Assembly (NCBI GenBank): GCA_039888615.1
Contig: JBDQQS010000011.1
Reading direction: 5' to 3' (one strand)
Source: Flavimaribacter sp039888615
Lineage (GTDB): Bacteria > Pseudomonadota > Alphaproteobacteria > Rhizobiales > Rhizobiaceae
DNA length: 64,000 nucleotides
The position numbers and the translations under genes were made by a program. How positions within the stretch are numbered: position 1 is the stretch's first letter; every line of letters begins with the position of its first letter. The notes below the pieces were generated by a model that did no database searches, was not told the DNA's origin, and was given only the letters and a program-made list of their open reading frames with translations. Positions 41,106-49,814 of this stretch are shown here, piece after piece.

Positions 41106-41316
41106 TTTACCAGATCTTCCCGTTTCGAATTGTGAAAATATTCCTATCACGAAGAAAAGAACATAACAAGAACAAATATGGAGTTTGTCTCTTATCAAAC
41201 AAGTGGTAAACGGCGAAAGGTCGCCGATCGTTCCGCGTCTGACTGTTCCCGGATCGCCCGGCCTAGTAATATGTCAACGGTTACATGCGGTTGCCGAAGG
41301 CAGGGAGGCGGTTGTG

Positions 41317-42093
41317 ATGCAGAGCTTATCCAACAGGGTGTTGATCGAACGCGATGGACCGGTCACGACAGTGACGATCAATCGCCCGGAACGACGCAAT
41401 GCGGTCGACGCCGAGACAGCCGTGCAGCTTGCCGGGGCGTTCGAATCGTTCGAGGCGGACGAACAGAGTTCGGTCGCGATCCTGACAGGCGCGGGGAATA
41501 CGTTTTGCGCCGGTTACGATCTGCAATCGGTTTCGGACGGCGCGCTGGCCTATGACCCCGATGCCGGCGGGCCGATGGGGCCGACGCGCATGCTGCTGTC
41601 GAAGCCTGTCATCGCCGCCGTCGAAGGACACGCCGTGGCCGGCGGCCTGGAACTGGCGCTATGGTGCGATCTTCGAATTGCATCGGAGACGTCGATATTC
41701 GGCGTCTTCTGTCGCCGCTGGGGCGTGCCTCTCATCGACGGCGGCAATATCCGCCTGCCACGCCTGATCGGGCACGGCAGGGCCATGGACATGATTCTCA
41801 CTGGACGTCCGGTGAACGCGGACGAGGCCCTGCAATTCGGCCTTGCCAATCAGGTGGTGGAAGCGGGTGAGGCGCTGGCGGCGGCAAAGGGCCTGGCCAT
41901 GCGCATTGCAAGCTTTCCCCAAACCTGCATGAGGACCGACAGGATGACGGCGCATCGACAGTGGGGAATGCCGCTTGAAGAAGCGCTTCATATGGAGGCG
42001 GTCGAAGGCGTAAAGCCGTTGGCCGAAGAGGCGGTGAAAGGCGCCGCGCGCTTTACAAAAGGCGCCGGACGCTCGGGTAACTTTGACGACTGA
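41317..42093 (+). CDS. Enoyl-CoA hydratase/isomerase family protein
   Basis: A 258-residue crotonase-fold protein. The oxyanion-hole motifs are visible as FCAGYDLQSV and HAVAGGLELALWCDLRIA. A CRRWGVPLIDGG loop is where catalytic Glu residues usually lie; the second catalytic Glu is not obvious here (the position reads Asp). It may be a hydratase, isomerase or related CoA enzyme. The start at 41317 follows GGGAGG; the upstream in-frame ATG is less likely. The gene stands alone between divergent and convergent neighbours, so no substrate is suggested. Confidence 0.82.
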   Translation: MQSLSNRVLIERDGPVTTVTINRPERRNAVDAETAVQLAGAFESFEADEQSSVAILTGAGNTFCAGYDLQSVSDGALAYDPDAGGPMGPTRMLLSKPVIAAVEGHAVAGGLELALWCDLRIASETSIFGVFCRRWGVPLIDGGNIRLPRLIGHGRAMDMILTGRPVNADEALQFGLANQVVEAGEALAAAKGLAMRIASFPQTCMRTDRMTAHRQWGMPLEEALHMEAVEGVKPLAEEAVKGAARFTKGAGRSGNFDD

Positions 42094-42096
42094 TAT

Positions 42097-42639
42097 TCAG
42101 GAGCCGCGTTTCAGGTGCTCGTCGAGCCGCGGCATGATCTCGATGAAATTGCAGGGCATATGGCGATAGTCGAGCTGCTGTTTCAGAATGCCGTCCCAGG
42201 CGTCCTTGCAGGCGCCGGGCGATCCTGGAAGGACGAATACGTAAGTGGCGTCAATCACGCCGCCCGTCGCGCGGGACTGGATCGTGGACGTGCCGATCTT
42301 GTCATAGCTTATCCGGTGAAAGACTTCCGAAAAGCCGTCCATCTGCTTGTCGAACAGCGGGGTGATCGCTTCCGGTGTCACGTCGCGCCCGGTAAAGCCG
42401 GTGCCGCCGGTGGTGATGATGACGTCCACCTGCGGATCCTGCGCCCAGGCTTTGACGAGGCTTGCTATTCTGTCGCGGTCATCCGTTACGATGTCCCGCG
42501 CGGCAATCCGGTGTCCGGCGGCCTCGATTCGCGCGACCAGCGTATCGCCTGACCGGTCGTCGTCCATCGTCCGTGTGTCGGAAACTGTCAACACGGCTAT
42601 GTTGACCGGAATGAATGGGCGGTTCTCATCGATCCTCAT
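42097..42639 (-). CDS. moaB: Molybdenum cofactor biosynthesis protein B
   Basis: A 180-residue MoaB/Mog-family protein that helps adenylate molybdopterin before molybdenum insertion. Family motifs are TVSDTRTMDDDRSGD (about residues 16-30) and TGGTGFTGRDVTPE. The ATG at 42639 shares one base with the ispE stop (TGATG), so the genes are co-translated; a longer frame from 42681 is less likely. It ends 4 bp before the convergent enoyl-CoA hydratase gene. Confidence 0.9.
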   Translation of the reverse strand: MRIDENRPFIPVNIAVLTVSDTRTMDDDRSGDTLVARIEAAGHRIAARDIVTDDRDRIASLVKAWAQDPQVDVIITTGGTGFTGRDVTPEAITPLFDKQMDGFSEVFHRISYDKIGTSTIQSRATGGVIDATYVFVLPGSPGACKDAWDGILKQQLDYRHMPCNFIEIMPRLDEHLKRGS

Positions 42640-43526
42640 CACTGCATGGCCTTTCCGGTTGCGTCCTGTGAGCCGATACACCGTCCGGCGGCGACATACC
42701 AGCGCGGGAAGCGCCGTTGAAGCTCGGATGCAGCCGATTGCGCGTCTTCGAGCGGAGGATAGAGGCCGAAACAGGTCGCGCCGGATCCGGACATCCGAGC
42801 CAGCGCGGCGCCGGTGTCCTGCAAGGCTCGATTGATTGTATCGATTTCAGGGGCGATTGTGCGCGCTGGAATCTCCAGATCGTTTCTCAGGCCTTTGAGA
42901 AATTTGATCAGTTGTTGGAAGCCGCTGATCGACGGGATCTCCGATATTACGGGATTTGTTTTGGAGGCGAGGCGAGAGAATATTTCCGGGGTCGAAACGC
43001 CGCTCAAGGGATTCACCAGCACGATCGGAATCGGCGCGACGGATGGAAGCAATGCGATCCTTTCCCCGATCCCGCGCGCAACCAGAGGCTGGCCGGCAAG
43101 ACACATCGGAACGTCCGCGCCAAGCTTCAGGGCGACGGCGGCAAGGTCTGCGTTTTCAGGAATTCGCCAGAGCGCGCGCAACGCCCTGAGGCAGGCTGCG
43201 GCGTCGGCCGATCCGCCGCCTATTCCGGACGCGACGGGAAGGTTCTTTTCCAGATGAATCGAAACCGGACGCGTTATCTCGGGAAAGGCGTCGCGTAGAC
43301 TGTCGCGCGCGCGAACAACGATATTGTCATGCGCGGCGTCCAGTTCCGGCGCGAAACGGCCGGATAGGGAGAAACGGTCTTCGGGCGCCGCCTCGACAAA
43401 AACACGGTCGCCGATATCAGCGAACATGACGATTGTTTCCAGAAGGTGATAGCCGTCCTCGCGCTGTCCGGTGACATGCAGACAAAGATTGATCTTCGCT
43501 GGAGCGAATTCTTCTATTCGGGCCAT
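42639..43526 (-). CDS. ispE: 4-diphosphocytidyl-2-C-methyl-D-erythritol kinase
   Basis: A 295-residue GHMP kinase of the non-mevalonate isoprenoid pathway. The start FAPAKINLCLHVTGQREDGYH and the ATP-binding PVASGIGGGSADAAA (about residues 90-104) are characteristic. The C-terminal motif MSGSGATCFGL is also present. Length is normal. The stop overlaps the moaB start by one base, and the upstream TPR/LysM gene is 21 bp away on the same strand. Confidence 0.93.
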   Translation of the reverse strand: MARIEEFAPAKINLCLHVTGQREDGYHLLETIVMFADIGDRVFVEAAPEDRFSLSGRFAPELDAAHDNIVVRARDSLRDAFPEITRPVSIHLEKNLPVASGIGGGSADAAACLRALRALWRIPENADLAAVALKLGADVPMCLAGQPLVARGIGERIALLPSVAPIPIVLVNPLSGVSTPEIFSRLASKTNPVISEIPSISGFQQLIKFLKGLRNDLEIPARTIAPEIDTINRALQDTGAALARMSGSGATCFGLYPPLEDAQSAASELQRRFPRWYVAAGRCIGSQDATGKAMQ

Positions 43527-43547
43527 GAATTGATCATGCCGCGCAGG

Positions 43548-45539
43548 TCACGGCAGATTAATGACCTGGCCTGGATGGATAAGGTCGGGCCTGCCGTTGA
43601 GCTCAGGATTGGCCTGCAGGATCTGCTCGTAGAGAGCCCCGTCTCCAAGAATTTCGGCGGCGATGTTCCACAGGGTCTGTCCCGGCTTCACCTTGTACTG
43701 CGCCGCCTGGCTTGCGGTGTCCGGAACCGTCATGCTTTCCTTCTGCGGAGCGTCTGATTCGGTGTCCGGCTGAGTATCGGTCTTGTCCGTGTCCGCCGTC
43801 GTCGGTTTTACTTCGGCAACGTCCGGAAGTCCCTTCTCCAGCTTTGCCTCGATTTTCGGGATTTCTTCCGGTTCCGGCTCCATCGTCAGCGAACGCTCCC
43901 ACTGGAACCTGGCCTCGGTTCTGCGGTTGGCGCGCCAGTATGCGTCTCCCAGGTGATCGTTGATTGTGGGATCTCCCGGCAGCAATTCGGCTGCGCGCTC
44001 GAGTTCCTCCACAGCGTTGTCATAGTCACCGAGGCGATAATAGGCCCAGCCGAGCGAATCGACGATGTAGCCGTCATTGGGGCGCAGCCGCACGGCGTCA
44101 CGGATCAGAGCCATGCCTTCTTCGAGATTGATGTTCATGTCGACCCATGAATATCCAAGGTAATTCATGACCTGCGGCTGATTGGGAAACAGTTCGAGGG
44201 CGCGTTTGAAATTCGGTTCGGCCTTTTCCCATTCCTTGATCCGCTCATAGGCGATTCCGCGCTGGAAATAGATATTCCAGTGCGACCGGTTCGGCAGGAC
44301 GCCGATCGCCTTGACGGCCTTGTCGTAGTTCTGCGCCATCTCGTCGTACTCCTTGGCTTCAGACAGGACACTGCCCAGAGCCAGATAGGAGCGGAGATCG
44401 TCAGGGTTTTCCGCCACCAGGCCGTTCAGATAGGTCTTTGCCTCCTCTACCTGTCCGAGATCGGCCAGGTTGAGCCCGAGCTGCAATTGTGCGACGCGGT
44501 GCATGACGGAGTTATCGGGTATAGCGCGGTAAATCGCGTTTGCGCCTTCAATATCCTCGAGTTTGGCGGCAAGATCGCCAAGTATGATCAGCGTCGAGGC
44601 ATTGTCCGGATCGAGGGCCCGCGCAAAATTCAGATACAAGGCAACATAGTCTTGCGCGCCTTCGCGGTTGAGTGCACTGCCGATTGTGAACAGCACAGCG
44701 GCTGCTCCCTGCTCGGGGCTTGCGATTTCGGCCGCCGGAGGCATGTCCGCCTCGATCATGTCATGCAATGTTTCAAGCGGCATGTACCCATTTGCAAAAG
44801 CGCTTCCGGACGCAAGCGCGTCAAGAGCGGCGCGCTTGTTTCCGCTGCGCGCTTCCATGCCGGCGAGCGCCATGGTGGCGCGGATGAAGGTGTCAGGCGC
44901 AGTCCGGGCGGCTTGCTGGTCGAGAATGAGGGACGTGTAAAGGCGTCGCGCCGCGTCCTTGTCGCCGTTCAGTTCGCGAATCGATGCGATGTGAAACATC
45001 TTGAAGATGTCGTACCAATCCGGTCCCGAAAGCGATTCGACCTGGGAAATGGCTTTATCGGCGTCGCCTTCGCCATAAATCGCCCAAGCGGTGAGAAGTC
45101 CGTTGAGCAGGCGCTCGAGATCGACGGCGCTGCCTGGGTCGAACAGCGTCTGCGCGCGTCCGAATTCTCGCTTCCTCATGGCGTCGACGCCAAGCGCGAG
45201 GGCCGCGACGGTTGCGACATCAGTTTCCGTCTTGAGTTCCTGGGCGAGTTCCACGCCTTCCTCGAAGCGGCCGTTTTTGAAAAGCAAGAGCATCAGCCTC
45301 TGCTTGATATCAATATTATCCGGTTCGTAGCTAAGCGCTTTTGCGTAAAGGTCGATCGCCGTGTCCAGTTCAAGATCGGCTTCCGCGCTCTGGCCGGCGA
45401 GAACAGCGCCTGCATAGCTATTGGCTATCGTCGTATCGAAACCGGCGTCGGACGTCTGGGCAAGGGCCGAAGCGGGAAGGGCGATGAACGCGCCAATCGT
45501 CGCTGCACCGAGTAGCCGCTTCAATTTCCGTTGCAACAT
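43548..45539 (-). CDS. Secreted tetratricopeptide-repeat protein with C-terminal LysM
   Basis: A 663-residue periplasmic protein. The signal peptide is clear (MLQRKLKRLLGAATIGAFIA, cleavage after ALA near residue 27). Many tetratricopeptide repeats fill residues 30-590, including WNIYFQRGIAYERIKEWEKAEPNFKRA-like units. A Pro/Thr/Asp-rich linker leads to a C-terminal LysM-type domain (KPGQTLWNIAAEILGDG) that should bind peptidoglycan. TPR proteins at this position next to ispE are common in Hyphomicrobiales. The LysM end suggests anchoring to the cell wall. Confidence 0.82.
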   Translation of the reverse strand: MLQRKLKRLLGAATIGAFIALPASALAQTSDAGFDTTIANSYAGAVLAGQSAEADLELDTAIDLYAKALSYEPDNIDIKQRLMLLLFKNGRFEEGVELAQELKTETDVATVAALALGVDAMRKREFGRAQTLFDPGSAVDLERLLNGLLTAWAIYGEGDADKAISQVESLSGPDWYDIFKMFHIASIRELNGDKDAARRLYTSLILDQQAARTAPDTFIRATMALAGMEARSGNKRAALDALASGSAFANGYMPLETLHDMIEADMPPAAEIASPEQGAAAVLFTIGSALNREGAQDYVALYLNFARALDPDNASTLIILGDLAAKLEDIEGANAIYRAIPDNSVMHRVAQLQLGLNLADLGQVEEAKTYLNGLVAENPDDLRSYLALGSVLSEAKEYDEMAQNYDKAVKAIGVLPNRSHWNIYFQRGIAYERIKEWEKAEPNFKRALELFPNQPQVMNYLGYSWVDMNINLEEGMALIRDAVRLRPNDGYIVDSLGWAYYRLGDYDNAVEELERAAELLPGDPTINDHLGDAYWRANRRTEARFQWERSLTMEPEPEEIPKIEAKLEKGLPDVAEVKPTTADTDKTDTQPDTESDAPQKESMTVPDTASQAAQYKVKPGQTLWNIAAEILGDGALYEQILQANPELNGRPDLIHPGQVINLP

Positions 45540-45656
45540 ATTGTTTATTCCCGCAATTGCATGCTTGTTACAGATTCTTCGCCAAACGTGATCTTCAAGC
45601 ATGGCTATTTTTCGTCAAGACGCCGGATCTCTTGCTTTTGCGCCGCAAGTTGCTGG

Positions 45657-46673
45657 TCAATAAACGCGGCTGATGCAAAATTCGATCACATCCAGCAAGG
45701 CGTCTTTTTCCGCCGTTTCCGGCAAAGGCGCAAGAGCATCGCGCGCAATTGCTCCGTAATGCTCCGCACGCGCGATCGTGTCGTTCAGGGCGTTCGTCGC
45801 GCGAAGCAGCTTGTGCGCCGATTCGAGGGCCTCATCGTCGTTCTTCCCTTCCTCGATTGCAGAGCGCCAGAAGGTCCGGTCCTTTTCGCTTCCGCGTCGG
45901 TAGCTCAGAACGACGGGAAGCGTGATTTTTCCTTCCCGGAAGTCGTCGCCGACATTCTTGCCAAGAGCCGCCGCCGAGCCGCCATAGTCGAGCACGTCGT
46001 CGACGAGTTGGAATGCCAGACCGAGATTGGCGCCGTAGGACCGCAGCGCGTCCCGTTCCGCCTTGCCGGTTCCCGCGACGATCGGGCCCACTTCCGCGGC
46101 CGCCGAAAACAGCGCCGCCGTCTTGGCGCGGATAACGGCGAGATAGTCGTCTTCCGTTGTCTCCATGTTCTTCGCTACGGAAAGCTGAAAGACCTCGCCT
46201 TCCGCAATGACGGAAGCGGCTGTTGAAAGCACGTCGAGCGCGTCCATGGAGCCGACATCGACCATCATCCGGAAAGCCTGTCCAAGCAGGAAATCGCCGA
46301 CAAGAACGCTGGCCTGGTTGCCCCAGATCATTCGGGCCGTCGACTTGCCGCGTCTCAGGTCGCTCTCGTCCACCACGTCGTCATGCAGAAGCGTCGCCGT
46401 ATGCATGAATTCGACGCTGGTTGCGAGCTTGACGTGGTTTGCGCCCTCGTATCCGAACATCGTCGCCGAAGCCAGCGTCAGCATCGGCCGCAGGCGCTTA
46501 CCGCCGGACGAGATCAGATGATTGGCGACCTCCGGTATCATTTCGACGTCGGAGCCGGCCTTCGACAGGATGAGCTGGTTTACCCTTTCCATGCCGGGTT
46601 TCGTAAGATCGACAAGCTTCTTTATCGACGCGGCATGCCTGTTCTTTTTCTCAAGGGGTATTACAACGCCCAA
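45657..46673 (-). CDS. ispB: Polyprenyl diphosphate synthase (octaprenyl/decaprenyl type)
   Basis: A 338-residue trans-prenyl transferase that makes the quinone side chain from isopentenyl diphosphate. Both aspartate-rich motifs are present: LLHDDVVDESD (Asp98, Asp99, Asp102) and LVDDVLD (Asp225, Asp226, Asp229), as is the SSGGKRLRP start. The chain length (C40-C50) cannot be read from sequence; ubiquinone-10 would be usual for alphaproteobacteria. It lies upstream of the TPR/LysM and ispE genes on the same strand and divergent from the DUF2007 gene. Confidence 0.92.
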   Translation of the reverse strand: MGVVIPLEKKNRHAASIKKLVDLTKPGMERVNQLILSKAGSDVEMIPEVANHLISSGGKRLRPMLTLASATMFGYEGANHVKLATSVEFMHTATLLHDDVVDESDLRRGKSTARMIWGNQASVLVGDFLLGQAFRMMVDVGSMDALDVLSTAASVIAEGEVFQLSVAKNMETTEDDYLAVIRAKTAALFSAAAEVGPIVAGTGKAERDALRSYGANLGLAFQLVDDVLDYGGSAAALGKNVGDDFREGKITLPVVLSYRRGSEKDRTFWRSAIEEGKNDDEALESAHKLLRATNALNDTIARAEHYGAIARDALAPLPETAEKDALLDVIEFCISRVY

Positions 46674-46876
46674 TTTTCAAAAACTCCTGTTTCCTCTACC
46701 CGATAACAATAGAAACAGGCACGTGCGGCGACAAGGGTTAATAGTGACCACCGGACAATCTATCGTGTATTAAAAGCCATGCGTCGGCGTGAACGTTGAG
46801 TCGAGCCCGCAGTTGAAAGGCAGCGCCTCGATCATGTATCCATGTCGCGCGTATCCGCGCCAGGAAAGGGAAGTGG

Positions 46877-47104
46877 GTGAAGGAACTGCTGAGAACCAAC
46901 AATGTCGTGACCATATCTTTCGTCACAAGCTTGATGAAAGACGCCGGCATCGCCTGTTTCGTCGCCGACGAGAATATGAGCGTGCTGGATGGTTCCATCG
47001 GCATATTGCCGCGCCGCATACTCGTTGATCCCGACCGAATGGACGAGGCGCGCAGCCTTGTTGAAAGCGCCGGACTGGCGGAAGAACTGAAGCCGCCGAA
47101 ATGA
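46877..47104 (+). CDS. DUF2007 family protein
   Basis: A 75-residue DUF2007 (putative signal-transducing) protein with the core TNNVVTISFVTSLMKDAGIACFVADENMSVLDG. It starts with GTG at 46877 after AGGAAAGGGAAG, and its stop overlaps the following methyltransferase start by 4 nt. The pairing with the tRNA-type methyltransferase is common in Hyphomicrobiales, but its role is unknown. Confidence 0.83.
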   Translation: MKELLRTNNVVTISFVTSLMKDAGIACFVADENMSVLDGSIGILPRRILVDPDRMDEARSLVESAGLAEELKPPK

Positions 47105-47901
47105 CGGCGATGACGGGCAACCGGCTGAAAGGCGTCGATAGCGAAACAGTTGACGCCTTCCACTACGGCGCTTTTCATGTGATCCAGCCGAAGGGGCAGG
47201 GACATCGCTCGGGAAGCGACGCCATGTTTCTTGCAGCCATGGTGCCTGGCGACGCTCGCGGAAAAGTGGCCGATCTCGGGGCGGGTTCAGGCGCTGCAGG
47301 CATGGCCGTGGCGTCGCGCGTGGCCTCTGTCGAGGTGACGCTCGTCGAGCGGTCTGCAATGATGGCGGAGTTTGCAAGACGCTCCGTCGATCTCGAGGCC
47401 AACGCGGCGCTGAAACCCCGTATGAATGTGATTGAGGCGGATGTGGCGCTGACCGGCAAGGCGCGCGCTGCGTCGGGTCTGCAGGACGGCGTCTACGATC
47501 ATGTAATCATGAACCCGCCATTCAACCTGCCGGCCGATCGCAAGACCCCCGACGCGCTCAAGGCCGAGGCGCACGCCATGCAGGCGGAGATGTTCGACAA
47601 ATGGCTGAGAACCGCCAACGCCATCGCGAAGCCCGGCGGTCAGCTTTCCCTGATTGCGCGCCCGCAATCTGTCGCGGAAATCCTCTCTGCCTGTCAGAAC
47701 CGCTTCGGCGGTCTGTGCATCACGCTCGTTCATCCGCGCCGCGACGCCAACGCCACCCGGCTTCTGCTCTCCGGCGTCAAGGGAAGCCGGGCGCGACTGG
47801 AATTCCGCCCGCCGCTAATCGTCCACGATGGCGACGGTCACCGGTTTACGGCACGCGCCGCCGCCCTGAACAACGGCAAGGCGCATCTGCCACGACGGTA
47901 G
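47101..47901 (+). CDS. tRNA1(Val) (adenine-N6)-methyltransferase family protein
   Basis: A 266-residue class I SAM-dependent methyltransferase. SAM motif I is ADLGAGSGAAGMAV (about residues 57-70), and the catalytic NPPFNLP (residues 138-144) marks an N6-adenine methyltransferase of the TrmN6/YfiC type, which methylates A37 of tRNA1(Val). The N-terminal GAFHVIQPKGQGHRSGSDAMFLAA is typical. It overlaps the DUF2007 gene, indicating co-expression. Specificity for tRNA is inferred from the family. Confidence 0.85.
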   Translation: MTAMTGNRLKGVDSETVDAFHYGAFHVIQPKGQGHRSGSDAMFLAAMVPGDARGKVADLGAGSGAAGMAVASRVASVEVTLVERSAMMAEFARRSVDLEANAALKPRMNVIEADVALTGKARAASGLQDGVYDHVIMNPPFNLPADRKTPDALKAEAHAMQAEMFDKWLRTANAIAKPGGQLSLIARPQSVAEILSACQNRFGGLCITLVHPRRDANATRLLLSGVKGSRARLEFRPPLIVHDGDGHRFTARAAALNNGKAHLPRR

Positions 47902-48165
47902 AATTTGTCCGATCGTCTCCGTATTTTCATCCGGTTCCGCGAGAAGACCGCCGCTGCCGGATACAACTTCTCCATCCTGCTCAAATGGTTCGGGGAGCTT
48001 TTCTGGCCTCTCGTCGTTGCGCCGCTGTTCATGTGGGTTCGTGTGGCGCAGGCAGCGCAAGTGCTTCTGGCATCATTCAAAACGAGACGGCTGCCGGTTT
48101 CCCGAACCGGGCGGCCGTGCATTTCAAAGCCAATCTGCCCGCGAAGTTAGAAGCGGGCGATTGGT

Positions 48166-49620
48166 CTACTTGTGACCGGCGTGTCCGCCTGCAATCTCGT
48201 CCGTCTGTTCTTCATCCAGATCTTCCGGCAGAAGCAGGTTCAGAACGATGGCGATGAACGCCGCCGGCAGAATTCCCGACGTCAGCAGAACTTTCACCGT
48301 GCCCGGCATGAAGAACAAGGCGTTCGGCTCCAGTTGAAGACCGAGGCCGATGGAGATCGAGATCGCGAAGATCACCATGTTGCGGCGGTTCCAGTTCACA
48401 TCCGAAAGCATGGAGATGCCTGCGGCCACGACCATGCCGAACATTACAATCACGCCGCCACCGAGAACCTCGATCGGGACCGAGGAGACGACGGCTCCGA
48501 TTTTCGGAATGAAGCCGGCGATGATCAGGAAAATCGCGCCAATCGTCACCACGTTGCGGCTCATGATGCCTGTCATCGCGATCAGCCCGACGTTTTGCGA
48601 AAAGGATGTGTTGGGCAATGCGCCGAAAACGCCAGCGACCGCGGTGCCGACACCATCTGCAAACGTTGCGCCGCGGATCTCGTCGGATGTCGGTTCGCGA
48701 CCAGCGCCGCCCTTGGTGACGCCCGAGACGTCCCCGACGGTTTCGACTGCGGACACGAAAGCCATGAGGCAGAAGCCGATGATCGCGGCGATCGAGAACT
48801 CGAAGCCGAAATGGAACGGGTTCGGCAAGGCGAAGACGGCGGCGCCGGCTACATTGGCGAAACTCACCATGCCGAACATCCAGGAAACAACATAGCCGAC
48901 GATCAGTCCGATCAGGACCGCCGAAACCGAAATCATACCGCGCGTGAAGAACTTGACGCCGAGCGTGACGACAACCACCAGCAAGGCAATGCACCAGTTA
49001 AGCAGCGATCCGTATTCGATGGCGGAAAAATCCGCTGCATCGCCGCTTGCCTTGGCGGCAGCCAATTCATTGGCGAGCTGGTTCATCGCAGGCACGCCGC
49101 CGGCAGCGTATTGTATGCCGACTTGAACAAGCGCCAGTCCGATCATTGAGACGACGAGGCCGGTCACGAGCGGCGGCAGCGCAAATCTGATTTTTCCGAT
49201 GAAAAAGCCGAGGCAGGCGTGGAACAGTCCGCCGACAATCACGCCGCACATCAGCACGCCCATGGCTTCGACGCCCTTTCCTGCCACCAGAGGTATCATG
49301 ATGGGAATGAAGGCAAAGGACGTGCCCTGCACGATGGGTAGACGCGCGCCGATGGGGCCGGCTCCGACGGTTTGAAACAGTGTCGTGATACCGGCGAACA
49401 GCATCGACATCTGAATCATGTAAATCATGTTGGGAAAGTCCGGCGAATTCGATCCGAATCCGAAACCAGCGGCGCCGGCTACGATGATTGCCGGCGTGAC
49501 GTTGCTGACGAACATCGCCAATACGTGTTGAATGCCAAGCGGCACGGCCGATGCTAGCGGTGGTGTGTAATTCGGATCCCTGAGTTGTTCAGGTGTCCCA
49601 AGTGCGGTTGATGTGGACAT
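48166..49620 (-). CDS. NCS2-family nucleobase (xanthine/uracil type) permease
   Basis: A 484-residue transporter with about 14 membrane segments. Signature regions are QHVLAMFVSNVTPAIIVAG, the substrate-binding FVSAVETVGDVSGVTKGG and LPNTSFSQNVGLIAMTG. It is a proton-coupled carrier of xanthine, uric acid or uracil in the inner membrane. The start at 49620 (MSTSTALG) follows AAAAGGGGAAG; an earlier Met extends into the upstream region. It is the first gene of the accessory segment that separates the tRNA-methyltransferase and S49 peptidase genes. The 264 bp before it (47902-48165) holds no supported gene. Confidence 0.86.
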   Translation of the reverse strand: MSTSTALGTPEQLRDPNYTPPLASAVPLGIQHVLAMFVSNVTPAIIVAGAAGFGFGSNSPDFPNMIYMIQMSMLFAGITTLFQTVGAGPIGARLPIVQGTSFAFIPIMIPLVAGKGVEAMGVLMCGVIVGGLFHACLGFFIGKIRFALPPLVTGLVVSMIGLALVQVGIQYAAGGVPAMNQLANELAAAKASGDAADFSAIEYGSLLNWCIALLVVVVTLGVKFFTRGMISVSAVLIGLIVGYVVSWMFGMVSFANVAGAAVFALPNPFHFGFEFSIAAIIGFCLMAFVSAVETVGDVSGVTKGGAGREPTSDEIRGATFADGVGTAVAGVFGALPNTSFSQNVGLIAMTGIMSRNVVTIGAIFLIIAGFIPKIGAVVSSVPIEVLGGGVIVMFGMVVAAGISMLSDVNWNRRNMVIFAISISIGLGLQLEPNALFFMPGTVKVLLTSGILPAAFIAIVLNLLLPEDLDEEQTDEIAGGHAGHK

Positions 49621-49752
49621 CCGGCTTCCCCTTTTTAGCACGGACCAGAAATGCGGCCCGTCAGAGTCCATGCAACCACCAATTTTCAATGGAGTCGCAG
49701 AAATCTTGATGATCTCAGTATGTTTTCCTCAGGAAACTCCAGGTTTTGAACA

Positions 49753-49768
49753 AGTATCAGACGATACT
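49753..49768. promoter_or_regulatory. Palindrome upstream of the nucleobase permease
   Basis: AGTATC-AGAC-GATACT is a perfect 6-bp inverted repeat about 135 bp upstream of the permease start and 47 bp inside the gap after the mandelate-racemase-type gene. It may be a regulator site. No known riboswitch was recognised in this leader. Confidence 0.35.
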
Positions 49769-49814
49769 ATATCAACGAGCGCGCTATTTTCTGTATCGGC
49801 GCCCGTCAGGACAT

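Noticed and set aside
47905..48150. 81-codon frame after the tRNA-type methyltransferase
   Set aside because: It starts with TTG, has no ribosome site and no recognised similarity. The gap could hold a remnant but nothing can be supported.
49621..49814. Riboswitch in the leader of the nucleobase permease
   Set aside because: Small stems exist, but the sequence does not show the conserved core of purine or guanidine riboswitches that I can recognise.
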